Below are positions 1-14,743 of a stretch of DNA of 64,000 nucleotides, in pieces. The notes beneath the pieces are model-generated. The model was not told the DNA's origin, did not search any database, and worked only from the letters and a program-made list of their open reading frames with translations. The position numbers and the translations under genes are program-made. The first letter of the stretch is position 1. Each line of letters opens with the position of its first letter. The DNA is taken from contig KN834782.1 in NCBI GenBank assembly GCA_000827265.1, forward strand, positions 467,081 through 531,080. Direction: 5' to 3'. The DNA comes from Collybiopsis luxurians FD-317 M1. Its lineage: Eukaryota; Basidiomycota; Agaricomycetes; Agaricales; Omphalotaceae.

Positions 1-558
1 AACAGCTTATCCCAACTGTATTAAGCCGTCATCGTCGCTCAATTCGATACCCCCAAAAGCAACAAGGTGTAATTCAGACAGGCACAAGCTCGGTAGTCTA
101 CAGCCTTGTGTTATTCATCGTCCCACTTCTCCAGGCGTTCTGACTCAGGTGCAAGATAAAACTAATGGTAATTATCGCTCCACGCGGGAGGAAGGGCGAT
201 GATTGGATATAGAAGTATCTTTAAACCAGCCGTTTTGGTAATATATCTTGCTAAAAATGTTCAGTCTTCACCCCTGGGGGAGATCTCGTCACCTTACTCT
301 TCTGTGCCTTCAAACGTGGCTTCCAGACAGAATTTTTACCTCATATCTTCCTGTATATTCTCTTCCATGACTATACTTAATTCTGCTAACGGGGTGTACT
401 CCGAGGCTCGTGTATGATGATCTTGGCACGAGTCAAACTCCTGCCTCGTCCGGCCTGTACGTCTCACGCCATCCCCTGCCTCGTTGCAGGAAAGATAATG
501 AATTGGAGCCAGGTATAGTGCATAAAAAGCCAGGATTCACATTTTTTACCTATGAATA
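1..558. other. Intergenic; upstream region of GMC oxidoreductase 1
   Basis: No supported gene. A TATA-like CATAAAAAG lies at about 521-529, roughly 35 bases before the start codon of the GMC oxidoreductase, and is the likely core promoter. Short open frames in this stretch have no recognisable content. Confidence 0.5.
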
Positions 559-2866
559 ATGCTGAAAGCCATCTATGCATCAATCCTCTGGCAGCTCGCT
601 AGTATATGGTTCAGTTCAGCTGTGATATACAATCAGTTCAACGACCTTCCATCGGCCGAGTTTGACTTTGTCATTGTGGGAGGTACGTGCGAACTAGCAG
701 GATGCAGAAGAGGTACTGCTCACTCTTTTCAGGTGGAACTGCCGGAAATGTTCTTGCAAATAGACTGACAGAAAATCCGGGCTTTTCTGTATTGGTGCTT
801 GAAGCAGGTGGAACGTTCGTCGTGCTCCCGATTATCTTGAATACTGCAGTGGAGATTGACGTTCTCTATCCATCGTAACCTTACGAATAGAAACATCGAC
901 GCATTCGAGATCGACGTGCCCTACTTTTGCACCCGGCCCAAGTCTCAATTCGACTGGAATTTCACGACCACCGAGCAGCGCGGGCTGAATAACCGCTCTG
1001 TTGCCTTCCCGAGGGGGTTTATTCTTGGTGGTACTAGTTCAATCAGTGAGTATGGGAGAATACTTCAAAGCTCTCATTATTGTCAAGCCGCTCAATCTGG
1101 GGTGTTCTCCCGCTACTGTATACTTACTGTTTTCGCACAGATGGAATGTTTTACACTCGAGGATCGGCCGATGACTATAATCGTTTTGCGGAGGTGACCG
1201 GTGATAAAGGATGGTCTTGGGATGCGCTACAAGATTATATTGCATTGAACGAGAGATGGGTGCCTCCCGCAGATGGGCACGATACCAAAGGCCAATTCAA
1301 CCCATCGGTGCATAGTTTTACAGGCGTCAACTCTGTCAGTCTTCCAGGTTTCTCCCAAAGTATTGATTCCATGGCTCTCGAAGCCGCTCGAGAGCTCGGA
1401 GGAATCTTTCAGTACAACGAAGATGTGAACTCTGGTACACCTTTGGGCTTTGGTGCGTTGCCAGCCCAAATCCGAAGATGACATCGTTGATCTGAAAGCC
1501 CCTAGGATGGCTGCAAAGAACTATCACCACTCAAGGCCGTCGGAGTAGCTCAGCAACGTCGTACCTTGCACCTGAGTACGTTCGAAGAAAGAACTTGCAT
1601 GTTCTCTTAAATGCGCGCACCGCAAGAGTCCTCCCAAGTCCATCTACCAATTCTGTGTCTAAATACGCGTTTCACACCGTTCAGTTTGCTCAAGACTTTG
1701 ATGGTATCAGTCTTACCTTAGCGGCTTCAGAGTTACATCTAAAAATATGAATATTACAGGTCCACTTCTACAAGTGAAGGCGTCAAAGGAAGTTATTTTA
1801 TCTGCTGGAACCATTGGTTCTCCTCAAATCCTTCTTAACTCTGGAATCGGAAACTCCACGTTTCTTTCTGAGATTGGAATATCCCCTCTCGTCGACCTTC
1901 CCAGCGTAGGTAAGAATCTCAGCGACCAGCCTCTCGTTGCCAATGCCTTCCTCGTCGATACTACCCAAACCTACGACGATATCAACCGTAATGCGACTGT
2001 CTCGAACAAAATTTACGCAGAATTCAACAAAACCAGAATGGGACCCCTTGTAGATACGTTTGCAAATCTGATTTCGTATTTTAGAGCGAATGAGAGTTTG
2101 ACGGAGATGTATGGGGATCCTGCGGCAGGGAGCCATACGCCGCACATTGAGATATATCCTGAGGTGAGTTGAACTCACGAATCCTAAGACCCACTGTATC
2201 ACTTTCCGTATCTACTTGTAGAATGGCTTCTTCCTGATTCCTCCAGCTACCGGGAACTTCCTTACTATGACGACTCTAATCGTTAGCCCCGCTTCTCGTA
2301 AGTCTTGTCATAATGAACATCTCTTAGGTATCATGATAGCTATTGCGGCTAAAGTTCAAATTCTTCCGCAGGTGGCTCTGTCACCATTAATAACACCAAT
2401 CCTTTCGCTTCTCCTCTGATCGACCCGGGATATTTTAGCTCTCCATTTGACATGGCCGCTATGCGTCAAGCTCTTCAAATTGTCTTCCAATATCTCTCAG
2501 CACCAGCCTGGGATGGCTACGTTCTTGCTCCATTCGGTCTCTTAGCAAACATTACTGCCGCGTCAAGCGATAGTATTTTGGACGAATACATTCGAGGGGC
2601 AAGTCAAACGAGTGCACATCCCGTGGGAACTGTAGCAATGAGTGCAAAGGGGGCGGACTACGGTGTGGTTGATCCCGACTTGAAGGTGAAGGGAGTTGAA
2701 GGTCTGAGAGTGGTCGATGCTTCAGTATTTGTGAGTGAGCTTTCTACTAATAGATTCCTCTGGTACTCAGATGCTGTAGCCTTTTATTACAAGCGGACAT
2801 ACTCAGGCGCCGGTGTATATTGTTGCTGAACGGGCAGCGGCTATGATCAAGTCTGAATGGACATAA
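559..2866 (+). CDS. GMC oxidoreductase, aryl-alcohol-oxidase-like, copy 1
   Basis: FAD-dependent GMC-family oxidase, most like fungal aryl-alcohol oxidase, which oxidises aryl or allylic primary alcohols to aldehydes and gives H2O2 outside the cell. Seen: a hydrophobic N-terminus that fits a signal peptide (MLKAIYASILWQLASIWFSS), a dinucleotide-binding glycine motif split by intron 1 (VIVGG then GTAGN), LVLEAGG, the FAD-loop segment FILGGTSS, MFYTRGSADDYNRF, the GSPQILLNSGIG signature, and near the C-terminus HPVGT and HTQAP, which carry the two active-site histidines of the family. About nine introns, including 1047-1140, 1453-1505, 2163-2220 and 2730-2779. After the last intron the frame reads PFITSGHTQAPVY and ends at TAA 2864-2866. 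No disruption seen. The intron pattern matches the second copy at 10401. Substrate is inferred from family only. Confidence 0.88.
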
Positions 2867-3035
2867 TTTCTTTATAATCATCAACGGTTAACAGTCGAGT
2901 ATACCAATTTGAATCGGTGGAATAAACGGTAGCTACCATTGAACTTTGGTTTATATCCACAAATACAAGTGGGAAGACTCGAGTTTAATACCTGTTTCAT
3001 AAAAACAGTGCCAGAGGATCGGGAATTATACAGTT

Positions 3036-4339
3036 TTATTGATGCCCTCGAACACGCTTAGGTTCATACCTGCGCAACCAATAAGTCATGCGAGGGATAA
3101 TCAGAGAAGAAGGTAACACACAGCTCTTCGAGATACTTTATCTCGTCTTCGTCCAACGTCAAACCAGTGACAACCCTCTCTTCGATACGTGTAACCTTCG
3201 ACATCCCCACAATTGGGCTCGATACCTTCATTTTCACCCATGTCAAAGCTACCTGTGTCATTGTCCAACCCTTCTTCTTGGCAAGTTCTTCTACGCGCCC
3301 GATGATCTTCTTGTCAGTCTCCAAAAGTGGCTTACTGAATCCTCTAGCTTGCATGTACTCGTCCCTAAGGGTATTATCACTCTCTGCGGGCCTGCAAAGC
3401 TTCCCCCCTGCGAGGGGAGACCAGGGGATCAACCCGATTCCGTTGAAGTTGCAGTAGGCATTCATTTCACGTTCCTTCATGAAATGGATCATGTGAGGTG
3501 CAATAAAACAATCCAGCAGTGCTATTCTTACCTCTTCGCGATAAAGCAATGAATACTCGTTCTGCATACTGATAAATCTAGTCCATCCATGCTTCTCTGC
3601 AACCTCATTCAAAAGAGCAAACTGCCAGCATCTCATCGAGCTTGCCCCGATATATCGGACCTTTCCAGTCTGAACCAAGTCATGCAATGCCTTCATGGTC
3701 TCTTCAGCTGGCGTATTGGGGTCAAAGCGATGGATTTGAAACAAATCAATGTAGGAAGTATTCAAGCGTTCCAACGAGGCATCCACCGCATTGAAGATGG
3801 CTGCACGGGACAAGCCGTATTGGTTCACGAATTCGAGTTTGTTACGGTTTTCGGGGTCCAGGATTGCGTGATCTCCCGGGGAGTGACCAACGATCCCGTA
3901 GCATTTGGTTAGGATAAGGATTTGGTTACGGGGAATCTTGTACTAAGCAGGTGTCAGAACAGTTAGTACTGTTGCATATTTGGTTGATAAATGCCTTTTC
4001 CATGAATCTTGCAATGATTCTTTCCGATTCTCCGTTGCTGTATACGTTGGAAGTATCAATTGTATTCATCCCTCGATCCCAAGCAGCCTTGAGAACAGGG
4101 ATAGCCTTTTCTTCGTCAACTACCCACGGCTAAATAGCGACATTGATAAATGGGAGCATACATATATGAGGACTTGGACTCACCAGCCATTCCGGAGATC
4201 CAAAACCCATCGTCCCAACCTACAGTATCTACTATGTCAGTCTCCGATCACCCCATTAAAATACATTGTAACCAACCACGGGCACGGATATTCTCAGTCC
4301 AGAGGATCCTAGTTGATGGTATTCGACGTGCTTGCTCAT
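3036..4339 (-). CDS. Aldo/keto reductase, aryl-alcohol-dehydrogenase-like, copy 1
   Basis: NAD(P)H-dependent aldo/keto reductase of about 340 residues, closest in character to fungal aryl-alcohol dehydrogenases that reduce aryl aldehydes to alcohols. Start chosen at ATG 4339-4337 ([20 protein letters not shown]), which aligns with the second copy. The catalytic tetrad is visible: Asp in NTIDTSN, Tyr in NVYSNGESE, Lys in ILTKC and His in QIHRFDP; then IPWSPLAGG and the NADP-binding SSPIVGMSK. Introns by comparison with copy 2 include 3943-3994, 3475-3531 and one just before the last exon. The last exon reads YEPKRVRGHQ and stops at 3036-3038. The intron at 3943-3994 starts GC rather than GT. 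The intron at 3475-3531 has no in-frame stop, so a naive frame reads through it. Convergent with the GMC gene, 170 bases apart. Confidence 0.87.
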
Positions 4340-5284
4340 AGTAGGGGGACTGGAAGAGAAAATCAAGAGGCAAGATGCTTTCGATTTAGCCCTGTTCCCT
4401 AGTAATCATCTCCCCTTTTATATTTTCGCCAGCGGAAGCTGCACAGGCGAGTAAACCTTCTACTGGGGTGGACCCCCTTCACTCGGAAGCGAGCGGAAGA
4501 ATTACGAGTGCATGAAATAAAATGGAATGCCGAGTTTTTGAGGTGGTGAATTCCGCGCCTGATCCTAGACAGGCAATTTTGTATTAGTCTCATAATATTG
4601 ATTACTCAAACTAAATGGTGGATACGGTATTATACAGCCGTTTGCAGAAAGTTTTGCCTCTTCGAGTTTTCAACGGCTGTTTATATTTGTAACTTGATCC
4701 GGCTCCGCAATGTACTCAACTGGTTACTCGAACTTATTTTGATGTTTGTGTCATTCCTTCGCTTTGGGCACCCAACGTACCTAACCTTCGAAAATAGCAT
4801 TACGCTTCATCGAAATACCCAGTACAGACCCTACCGTTGCAATTTTGCGCGAAAGCAGGACTCCGGACACTTCCCGGGACTGTCAGTTCTGATACCACGG
4901 ATCAATTCCATCCAGTGCATCATGTTACAGTATAACCTGTGCTCATTATTGCAATTAAAATTCCACGGCTTTAAGAAGATGTATGCTGGGCACGAGTCCC
5001 TGCCACGCGGCAGCGTTGGCCCATTACCAACGGCAGGGCATCAAGTATATCATGACTGTACCCCCTCGAAAGGGGGGGAGGGGGGAAGCGTGGGAACTGA
5101 CCATCAGATCTGGAGATTAGGCGCCGAGATGGAGTCCACAACTGAGGCTCGACTACCTTGACTACTCAGCAAATCTGCTTATAATACATCATGAAATCTG
5201 AAGTTGCAAGCGTCGACGAAATATGTATTACCAAGTAAACTCAATACAAAATCGAACTAAGGCTACAAACTGGAAGTTACTTTC
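4340..5284. other. Intergenic, with a small palindromic sequence
   Basis: No supported gene. A long open frame on the plus strand (4598-5161) has no recognisable protein content. Near 4990-5037 there is a palindrome: CCCTGCC pairs with GGCAGGG, and inside it GTTGG pairs with CCAAC around CCCATTA. A related sequence containing GTTGGCCCATTAC recurs near 39147. A run of G and C (CCCCCTCGAAAGGGGGGG) follows at about 5060. Confidence 0.45.
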
Positions 5285-8200
5285 CTACATAATCGTACAC
5301 CAATTCCCTCCTTCCTCCTGCCGAGTTCGACGCGGAGCTGCCTCAAAGGTACGCATTCGCTGCTCTTGCATTCGAGTTGCCTGTATCTGCATTTGTTCCT
5401 GCTGAAGTCGAACTGCACCATCCCTCTCCTCTATTCCTGGCGCAGCATACCTAGCTTGCAGATAGTTACGCGGCGGCACGACTCGCGCCGCCCTTCTCGC
5501 GGCAGCAAGATTATGCCAATTCTCCAACTCCCTTGCCTGTGCATTGTAATCCATATCGTGGTCAACGCCACCATCGATCACAAATGCATCTGCGAGCTCT
5601 CTTACCTGCCTATTGTAATCCACATGAGCAACACCGTCATCAAGACCAATTCCTCCGTGGGCAGTATTCATATGAGTGTAAATGGTCTGCGCATCGAATA
5701 TCCCCAAACATCGCCAACAGACGTGCGCTCCACATCGACATGTGATATGATTGCACCCCTCAGTCTTCTCTATCCAAACGCTGCACTTTGGACATCTCTT
5801 CACCCCACTCTTCGCTGCCCAGTCCGTGTTCAGCTCCTCGTTGTTGGCTTGGTCATATCGTGCCCTCTGCCTCTCATCGCAAGTCATACCTTCGTGCTCT
5901 TCATGACATCTAGAACAAATTTCTGAGAAGCACGACGGACAACGAAGATTCGTGGCACAGGCATCAGACGATTCACCACTAGAGGCACATCGGTACAATC
6001 TTTCGCAGTCCGGGGTCGTACAATACCGGAAGATATCCGGATTCTTCTCAATGTACTGCATAAATGCCGTTTCGAGTAAGGTGTCGAACTGGACCTCAGT
6101 GAGAAATTTCTGAATGACGGGTAACGCGATGGGCTTCCGACACTGTGCATCATCCCCGAGACAAACTATGGGAAAGGTCTTGACATCAGCCGTGAAGAAG
6201 TGGTGTAAACAGGCGGAGCAATAAACGTGTCCACACCCGAGCTGAACTGGGACAGAGACTTGATCCAAACAAATCGGACAAATCGGCGCGGAGTCCTCGG
6301 AATATGAGCCTTCTCCGGTACTCAGAGGAGGCAAGGGCTCATTTAGTGATTGGTCGATAAGACTGCGCAAGGCGTGTCGAGCGTCCTCGCCACCTCGGAT
6401 GGTGATTCGACAAGGCCAGCTCGAGATATTCAACGACACATTCTCCTCTCCGAACCTTTCTTTCAGATCCGCCACTCCTCGCTTCGTGAAAAAGCTCACA
6501 CTTGCTCGTTTCAGCGAAGTTGTATACTCCATCCCTGCCAGTCTCTCGAGCTCCCTTTCAATCGCTTCCCGTACCCTTTCGATAGCCCTAGCGTCCCCAA
6601 ATGCTTTGAGGGATTTATATCTCCAGTCAGGAAGAACCAGCACATCGCCTGCTTCGAGCGAACGGAGAAATGCTTTCCCAGAGTCAGAAAAAAACGACTT
6701 GTGCCAAAGTCCGTGTAACTTCTCTCCAGCTGCGAGGTGCTCCACGCGTACTTTGAGTGTTCCAACAACTTTAGCATCCGTTCCAGCAACATGAACGAAT
6801 ACTTTATACCTCTCGGGTTTCTCGATTATGCGCATATTGATGTCCCTCTTGTTCATTGTATCAGCCAGGAAGGTCCTCCATCTTGTTAATTGAACTCGGT
6901 ATTGATTGTAGGGGATGGAGATCTCGTATTGAATTGGGTCAGGGAGAGAGAGATGGAAGAAAGTATGGCCGATCCAGGCGAACTTTTGGTTAAGGAGGGA
7001 GTCATATACTCTTTTGGCATCATCCCAGTTGTTGAACCGAGCATAAAGGGTATGGTCACCGTGGGTGTCGTGGGGCTCGTCGAATTCGGGGGAAGAATGC
7101 GCTATGGAAGCGCAAAGATTCTTCAGATGCGCACTAGCAAAAAATTCGTCGTACGGGCTGCTAAAAATCTTCCTCGCCGACCGTCCGTCAAAAAAGTTTC
7201 GAATATCTTCATCTTCCAAATGCACAGGAAGACCGGTGACCAAAATCTGACTGAGGCCAGACAGTGGGAGACGACTGACGGTCGCACGACCCGCACCCAA
7301 GTCTCGCTCGACCTTGACCCTTCTCCCAAAAACCATCGTGCCATTAAACCGCCGAATCTTCTCATCCGCCTCGAATCCAGAATCATATGTAAGTGCATAG
7401 CGCGAGGACGGAGGCCTCCACGAGATCCTCAATGTTGAGCCATTTCTTCGAACATTCATCCCAGCCGTTGCTCCGCCGGTCTCGTTCAACTCGAACTTGA
7501 GTCGATGGCTGTTACGAAAGTAAACACCGTCCAACCTCTGAATCATGTCTTTGCCAGTCTCTCCGTGAGCGATGATCACTCCCTCCTGAGAATGGTTCCA
7601 ACGTTTGAGGGTGACAAGTAGAAATCTACCGTTGTAGCTCGAGTCACGGTTTTCCTTCTCCTTCCCTTTACCCTTGTTCGCGTTTAGCCCCGCTCCCATG
7701 CTAGCATCCAAAAATTCCCTAACTTCATCGATCTTCGCCCCTAGCGGTATATTACGCATCACCACTCGACACGTTTCGAAGCCCGGAATGACTCCTATTC
7801 CCCGTATCCTCTCCTCCTCCTCCTCTTGGTTCGGATCTTCTGCACAAACACCGACCTTGACCCCAGCTCCAAACGTCACAAGCGTCGATCCTAGCTGAAC
7901 TCGCCGGATGGTAACGAGTGCGTCCGCACGATGCTTCTCTGCGACTGCGAGCTCGGTCTTGCGCTTCATTTCGAGTTCAAGCTCCAGCGCTTTACGTTTA
8001 GCCTCGATCTCCTTCAACTCCAAGTCTTTGCGTCTAGCTTCGAGCTCAGCCTTCCGTATAGTTTCCAGCTCGGCTTTACGTCTGGCCTCTGCTTCTACTG
8101 CTACTGCTTCTTTTTGCGCTTCTGCTTCTCGTTCCTGTTCCTTTCGGGTCTTCTGAGCGGGAGTACTTGCTGCTGCAGCACGTTGTCCTTCCAAATCTAC

Positions 8201-9056
8201 CGCTTCCTCTTCTTCCCTCTGCTTCTCCCGCTCTACCTGTCTCCGCCCTTCCCCCTTCTTTTCCCTCTTCCTTCTCTGCTTTCCCACTGCCCTTCTATAT
8301 CCGGGCGGCTGTGGCGGCTGTAGTACTTGAGTCGCGTTCATATCAACGATAGATGGAGCCGTGAACGGAGATATGATGGATCCGGACTCGGATATCGATG
8401 CGGTGGTGGAAATAGGACGAGTCAATCCCGCCAATGACGGAGGAGGTACGACGAGGTTATTATCGCTACTCTGATTGAGGCTGCTGTTGTTCTCCGTGTG
8501 AGCAAAGGGACATTGATCACCTTTTACGCATGAGCCTTTTCTACGCCATGTGTAACATGGTTTTTGGCGAGAGGGTGTGTGGGGCTGAGGTTGAGCCGAC
8601 CGCTTTGGCTGGATGACAACAGGAAAGGGAGGAGATAGTGGAGGAGAAGGTGGGGTCGCGGTTGAGGTCTAGTAGGTATAGCATAGCGTATAATTAGTAT
8701 GGCAGCGTGCGAGCTAAATCGAAGAGAAAAATTACCTCTTCATCAATCGGGGACGTAATCACTGCTGCAGCTAAAGCGGAACTGGACCGACGCTGCGCAC
8801 CAGGAGCAGACCTAGGCATGTTTGCAGCAGGTACGGTAGGCAGCATCGAGTCATGGCGCATTTTACATCTATCACCAAAACGACAATTGCCTCGATTAAA
8901 GTACGGGCACGGCTTCTCTGCTAAGCCGGAGAAAAGGCCGAGATCAGCTTCACCGGTACCAGCAACTGTGGCGTTCAGGATACCCGGGTCGGAGGGAGCT
9001 GAACGGCGATGGGAGCGTTCTACACGACGCCGAGGTACAGCTGGGGTTGTAGACAT
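5285..9056 (-). CDS. RBR-type E3 ubiquitin ligase with CCCH fingers and RRM-like domains
   Basis: Large protein of about 1234 residues from two exons (9056-8736 and 8668-5285; intron 67 nt). The N-terminus carries two CCCH zinc fingers (CPYFNRGNCRFGDRCKMRH, then one starting CYTWRRKGSC and ending CPFAH just after the intron). A Lys/Glu/Ala-rich region likely to form coiled coil follows, then two RRM-like segments (CRVVMRNIPLG, ILVTGLPVHLEDEDI). The C-terminus holds RING1 from about residue 904 (CPICLDQ...CGHVYCSAC), an IBR, and RING2 from about 1066 (CPKCSVWIEKTEGCNHITC). RBR ligases take ubiquitin onto the RING2 cysteine after RING1 recruits the E2; that cysteine is about residue 1079 (EGCNH). 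The protein ends CTIM, a possible CaaX prenylation box. RNA binding together with ligase activity is inferred. ATG 9056 is the first in the frame and precedes both fingers. Confidence 0.88.
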
Positions 9057-10400
9057 GGGGGTTTCGAGACAAGAGCAGTGGAGCTGACCTCAGCACAGGA
9101 TAAACACGAAGTAAAGGTGGGGTCTAGCCTGCCGCGTGGGCTGGTCGTGGGTATAAAGGTTAAGAGGTAAGATTTGGTGAGCCGCCCACAAAGGCAAAGG
9201 TTGTCGGACTAGTCTGTAGTTGATCGAGAAGGCAGTGGGTTTCTACAGAACCCTCGATTTGAATGGAATGATTATGCTATTCTGAATGCAGGTTCCTTTT
9301 TTGCTTTCCGAAGGAAATCATTAGAACATTTGATGGCGAGTCGGAAGTCCAAATCCAGAGAAGGCGCGAAGCATTTCTACAATTTCACTGCATTGAGTCA
9401 ACAATGACTAAGGCCTAGTGAGAATGTAATAAAGCTGCTCCATGTCGTACGCGCTAGTTTGCTAGTCTTTTCAAGCATTTACTCGTAATAATAGCGCACC
9501 AAACGAACTAATTATATCAGATCGAATGACTATTAACCTGGGTCAGACCAAGTCAATCTTCGTCGTTAACCCAATATAGTATGAAAGTACCAAATGCATA
9601 GAAGGAATTTCTAGTCAATTTTCGATAGCCAGCATAAGCCGAAACTGTTGTACATAGGTGAGAATCCAATTTGGATTAGCGAAAAATTGACATTCTGTGA
9701 ACGTCCAATTCTTCTCCTCGGCCTTTCCTCTTTTACTGACGTGAAATCTGTCAGAAAAAAATTAGCTTGTTTCGAACGAAAATCCGACGCACATAGTAAA
9801 AATTCAGTTTAACTATGTAGTTCTTCCGAACAACATGATGGTTGGAAGGAAGACTGGTCTCCTGGTCTCCGGACCGATACTAAATATCATTATGAAATGT
9901 CTTGGCACCTGCTGAAATCCATATTCTAAACTCTGGAGGCAACGCGTACAACCTAACTTCCAAAAAAACGAAAAACTTGGACTCGTGGCCATCCTCGTCA
10001 TCGCATATCAGCGACGTTTATACTGAAGAATCCACAACGTATCTTTCCGCCTCTCCAATCAGACACAGTACTTTCAAAATTCGCTATTTTCACAAACCCG
10101 TTGGTCAATGCCCGGTTTCTCCCTTTATATATCCCCTTCTTCACCCGGTACCTCAAATTATAAATGTGTTGGTCAAATTTTAAAGTGCCACCAGAGAACA
10201 AATGACCATCTTCGACTAATTTCTAACCCCATGCCCCATGATTCTCACCGAATCAATGAAAAGCCGTCATGGCTGACTGTTATGATCCATCTCGGGCGCA
10301 TTAGGACGACGGGAAAGTATATAAGGAAGTAATAGAGGTAATAGAGAGATTTTGACTAGCGAACGCATTCCCCGCCGTCAGCCTTACCTGACAAGTCGAG
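9057..10400. promoter_or_regulatory. Divergent intergenic region with a TATA box for GMC oxidoreductase 2
   Basis: About 1.3 kb between the start of the RBR gene (minus) and that of GMC oxidoreductase 2 (plus), so promoters for both probably lie here. A TATATAAG box at 10318-10325 sits about 80 bases before the GMC start. No other coding or RNA feature recognised. Confidence 0.55.
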
Positions 10401-12897
<2,497 letters not shown>

Positions 12898-13020
12898 GAG
12901 GACTGGAACTGGATTGTATTTATGCGGATCGTTGAATGCTACTCGAAGCATGTGTAATACATTTTTCTGTTTATGACTGAGAGCATGTCATGGGGTACCG
13001 CAGTGTACTTAAGTACTTGT

Positions 13021-13114
13021 GCATTAATGGGGTAGTGGTAACCTGGGTCGTTGCCAAATACGCTATTGTGTTTGTCAGTTCGACCCGCCGGGGGTTCGAT
13101 TCCCCCTTAATGCA
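13021..13114 (+). tRNA. tRNA-Gly (anticodon GCC) with intron
   Basis: A full cloverleaf can be drawn. Acceptor stem GCATTAA/TTAATGC is perfect. D arm is GGGT AGTGGTA ACCT. Anticodon stem is GGTCG/CGACC, with loop start TTGCCAA giving anticodon GCC. T arm is GGGGG TTCGATT CCCCC, with discriminator A. About 23 bases (AATACGCT to GTCAGT) sit directly 3' of the anticodon-adjacent base, the standard position 37/38 of nuclear tRNA introns. Removing them leaves 71 bases, the normal length for tRNA-Gly. The A box is GTAGTGGTAA and the B box GGTTCGATTCC. Confidence 0.85.
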
Positions 13115-13322
13115 TATACGTGGTTTGTGGTTGTTGATTTTTATTTTATAGTTTTTGGCCGCGAAACTATTGCTACATTTCTCGTAACTATGCTTTGTAA
13201 ATAACGAGCCAGGTAAATGGCAAGAGCGTACTCATACTTATGATCAGGCCGAATAGTTCCAGTCACACGTGGGCTAGGGATTTCCCTGGTCTAATACACA
13301 ATTCCTATCTCGTACTACCATC

Positions 13323-14743
13323 ATGGATAAACCAGTCGAGTACCGCCAGCTAGGATCCTCCGGATTAAGGGTTTCCGTGCCTATTGTATGTCGTGCCTGT
13401 GACTAGACGCAACGAAATGATAATAGATTCTGTATAGGTGGGCGCGATGAGCTTCGGGTCTCCTCTGTGGGCGGTAGGTTGATCATCTATGATCGGGCAT
13501 GTTCTTGTAACGAATAAGTTGCTTTCCGATTTCGCTAGCCCTGGATTCTTGACGAAGATAAATCGATCCCCATTCTCAAGGCAGCTTGGGATCGTGGTGG
13601 GTGGTTCTGCTCCTTCAGTTTTTTAGCTACGCTTATAGATCATCCTCTCAAGGTTTCCAGACCATAGACACGGCAAATGTCTACGGAAACGGGGAATCGG
13701 AGAAAATCATCGCAAAATTCATCGCAAAGGTATGCTGTTGCAAATCGCAGTGCTGAACTTGATTTTAAAGTGACCCGCTATAAGTACAACATTCCTCGAA
13801 ACCAGATCGTCATCATGACCAAATGCAACGGTTTGGTCGCCGATGACCCAGGAACTCGTACATACTACAACCCTCAGATGCAGAATATGCCTCAGTATGT
13901 CAATCAAGCTGGACTTTCTCGTGCCGCTATTTTTAACGCCGTCGACGCGTCCTTGAAACGCTTGAACACTTCCTATGTCGACCTCCTCCAGATTCATCGT
14001 TTCGATCCCAAAGTTCCCGTGGAGGAGACGATGAAGGCTTTGCATGACTTGGTGCAGAGCGGAAAGGTTAGATATATCGGAGCTAGCTCCATGAGATGTT
14101 GGCAATTCGCTCGCATGAATGAGGTGGCTGAAAAGCACGGGTGGACGAAGTTCGTTAGCATGCAGAATGAGTATTCGTTACTTTATCGGGAGGAGGTACG
14201 CGTCAGATATTAAATGATTGGCATATATTCACCTTTGTTCACATGAAAGGAACGTGAAATGAATGCTTATTGCAACTTCAATGGCATCGGACTCATTCCA
14301 TGGGCTCCACTCGCGGGTGGTACGTCTTTAGCATTAAGCAGTCAGCGAGGAAGCTCAAGAGTTTTGTAGGCCGATTATGTCGTCCCGTAGACGCATCGCT
14401 GACTGTTCGAGGCGAAGCTATGAAATCAAGTCCATCTTATACGCCGTTCTCAGAGGCCGATAAAGCTATTATTAACCGCGTGGAAGAGGTAGCAAAGAAC
14501 AGGGGATGGACCATGGCTCAAGTCGCCCTGGCTTGGGTGGCTATGAAGGTTTCCAGTCCTATCGTAGGCATGTCCAGTGCTGAGAGGGTGGAGGACAGCA
14601 TCATCACCGGCATGGTGCTTGACGATAAAGAAGTGAAATATCTGGAAGAACCGTAAGATTCTGTCTCTTTTCGGAGTTTCTGCTTATTCAATGTATGGAA
14701 TTTGCACAGATACGAGCCTAAGAAAGTACGAGGGCATCTATGA
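13323..14743 (+). CDS. Aldo/keto reductase, aryl-alcohol-dehydrogenase-like, copy 2
   Basis: Paralogue of the minus-strand reductase at 3036-4339. Start ATG 13323 gives [20 protein letters not shown]. Exons join as [49 protein letters not shown], then [38 protein letters not shown] and [13 protein letters not shown]. The Asp, Tyr, Lys and His of the AKR tetrad are all present. The last exon reads [10 protein letters not shown] and ends with TGA 14741-14743. It has one intron more than copy 1, inside AGG/RLCRP (about 14321-14370). The intron after KFIAK uses a normal GT, where copy 1 has GC. Likely reduces aryl aldehydes made by the neighbouring oxidase; this role is inferred from family and neighbours. 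Confidence 0.87.

Noticed and set aside
3475..3531. Extra 19 residues (RIALLDCFIAPHMIHFMK region) in reductase 1
   Set aside because: Copy 2 has a clear intron at this place, and the sequence here has GTAAG and AG ends; it is an intron that happens to be open.
4598..5161. 187-codon open frame on the plus strand between reductase 1 and the RBR gene
   Set aside because: No recognisable motif, low-complexity G/C runs inside, no promoter and no paralogue in the window.
13060..13080. Alternative anticodon GTC (Asp) in TTTGTCAG inside the tRNA
   Set aside because: tRNA introns sit 3' of the anticodon at position 37/38; the anticodon must follow the 5' stem, giving GCC.
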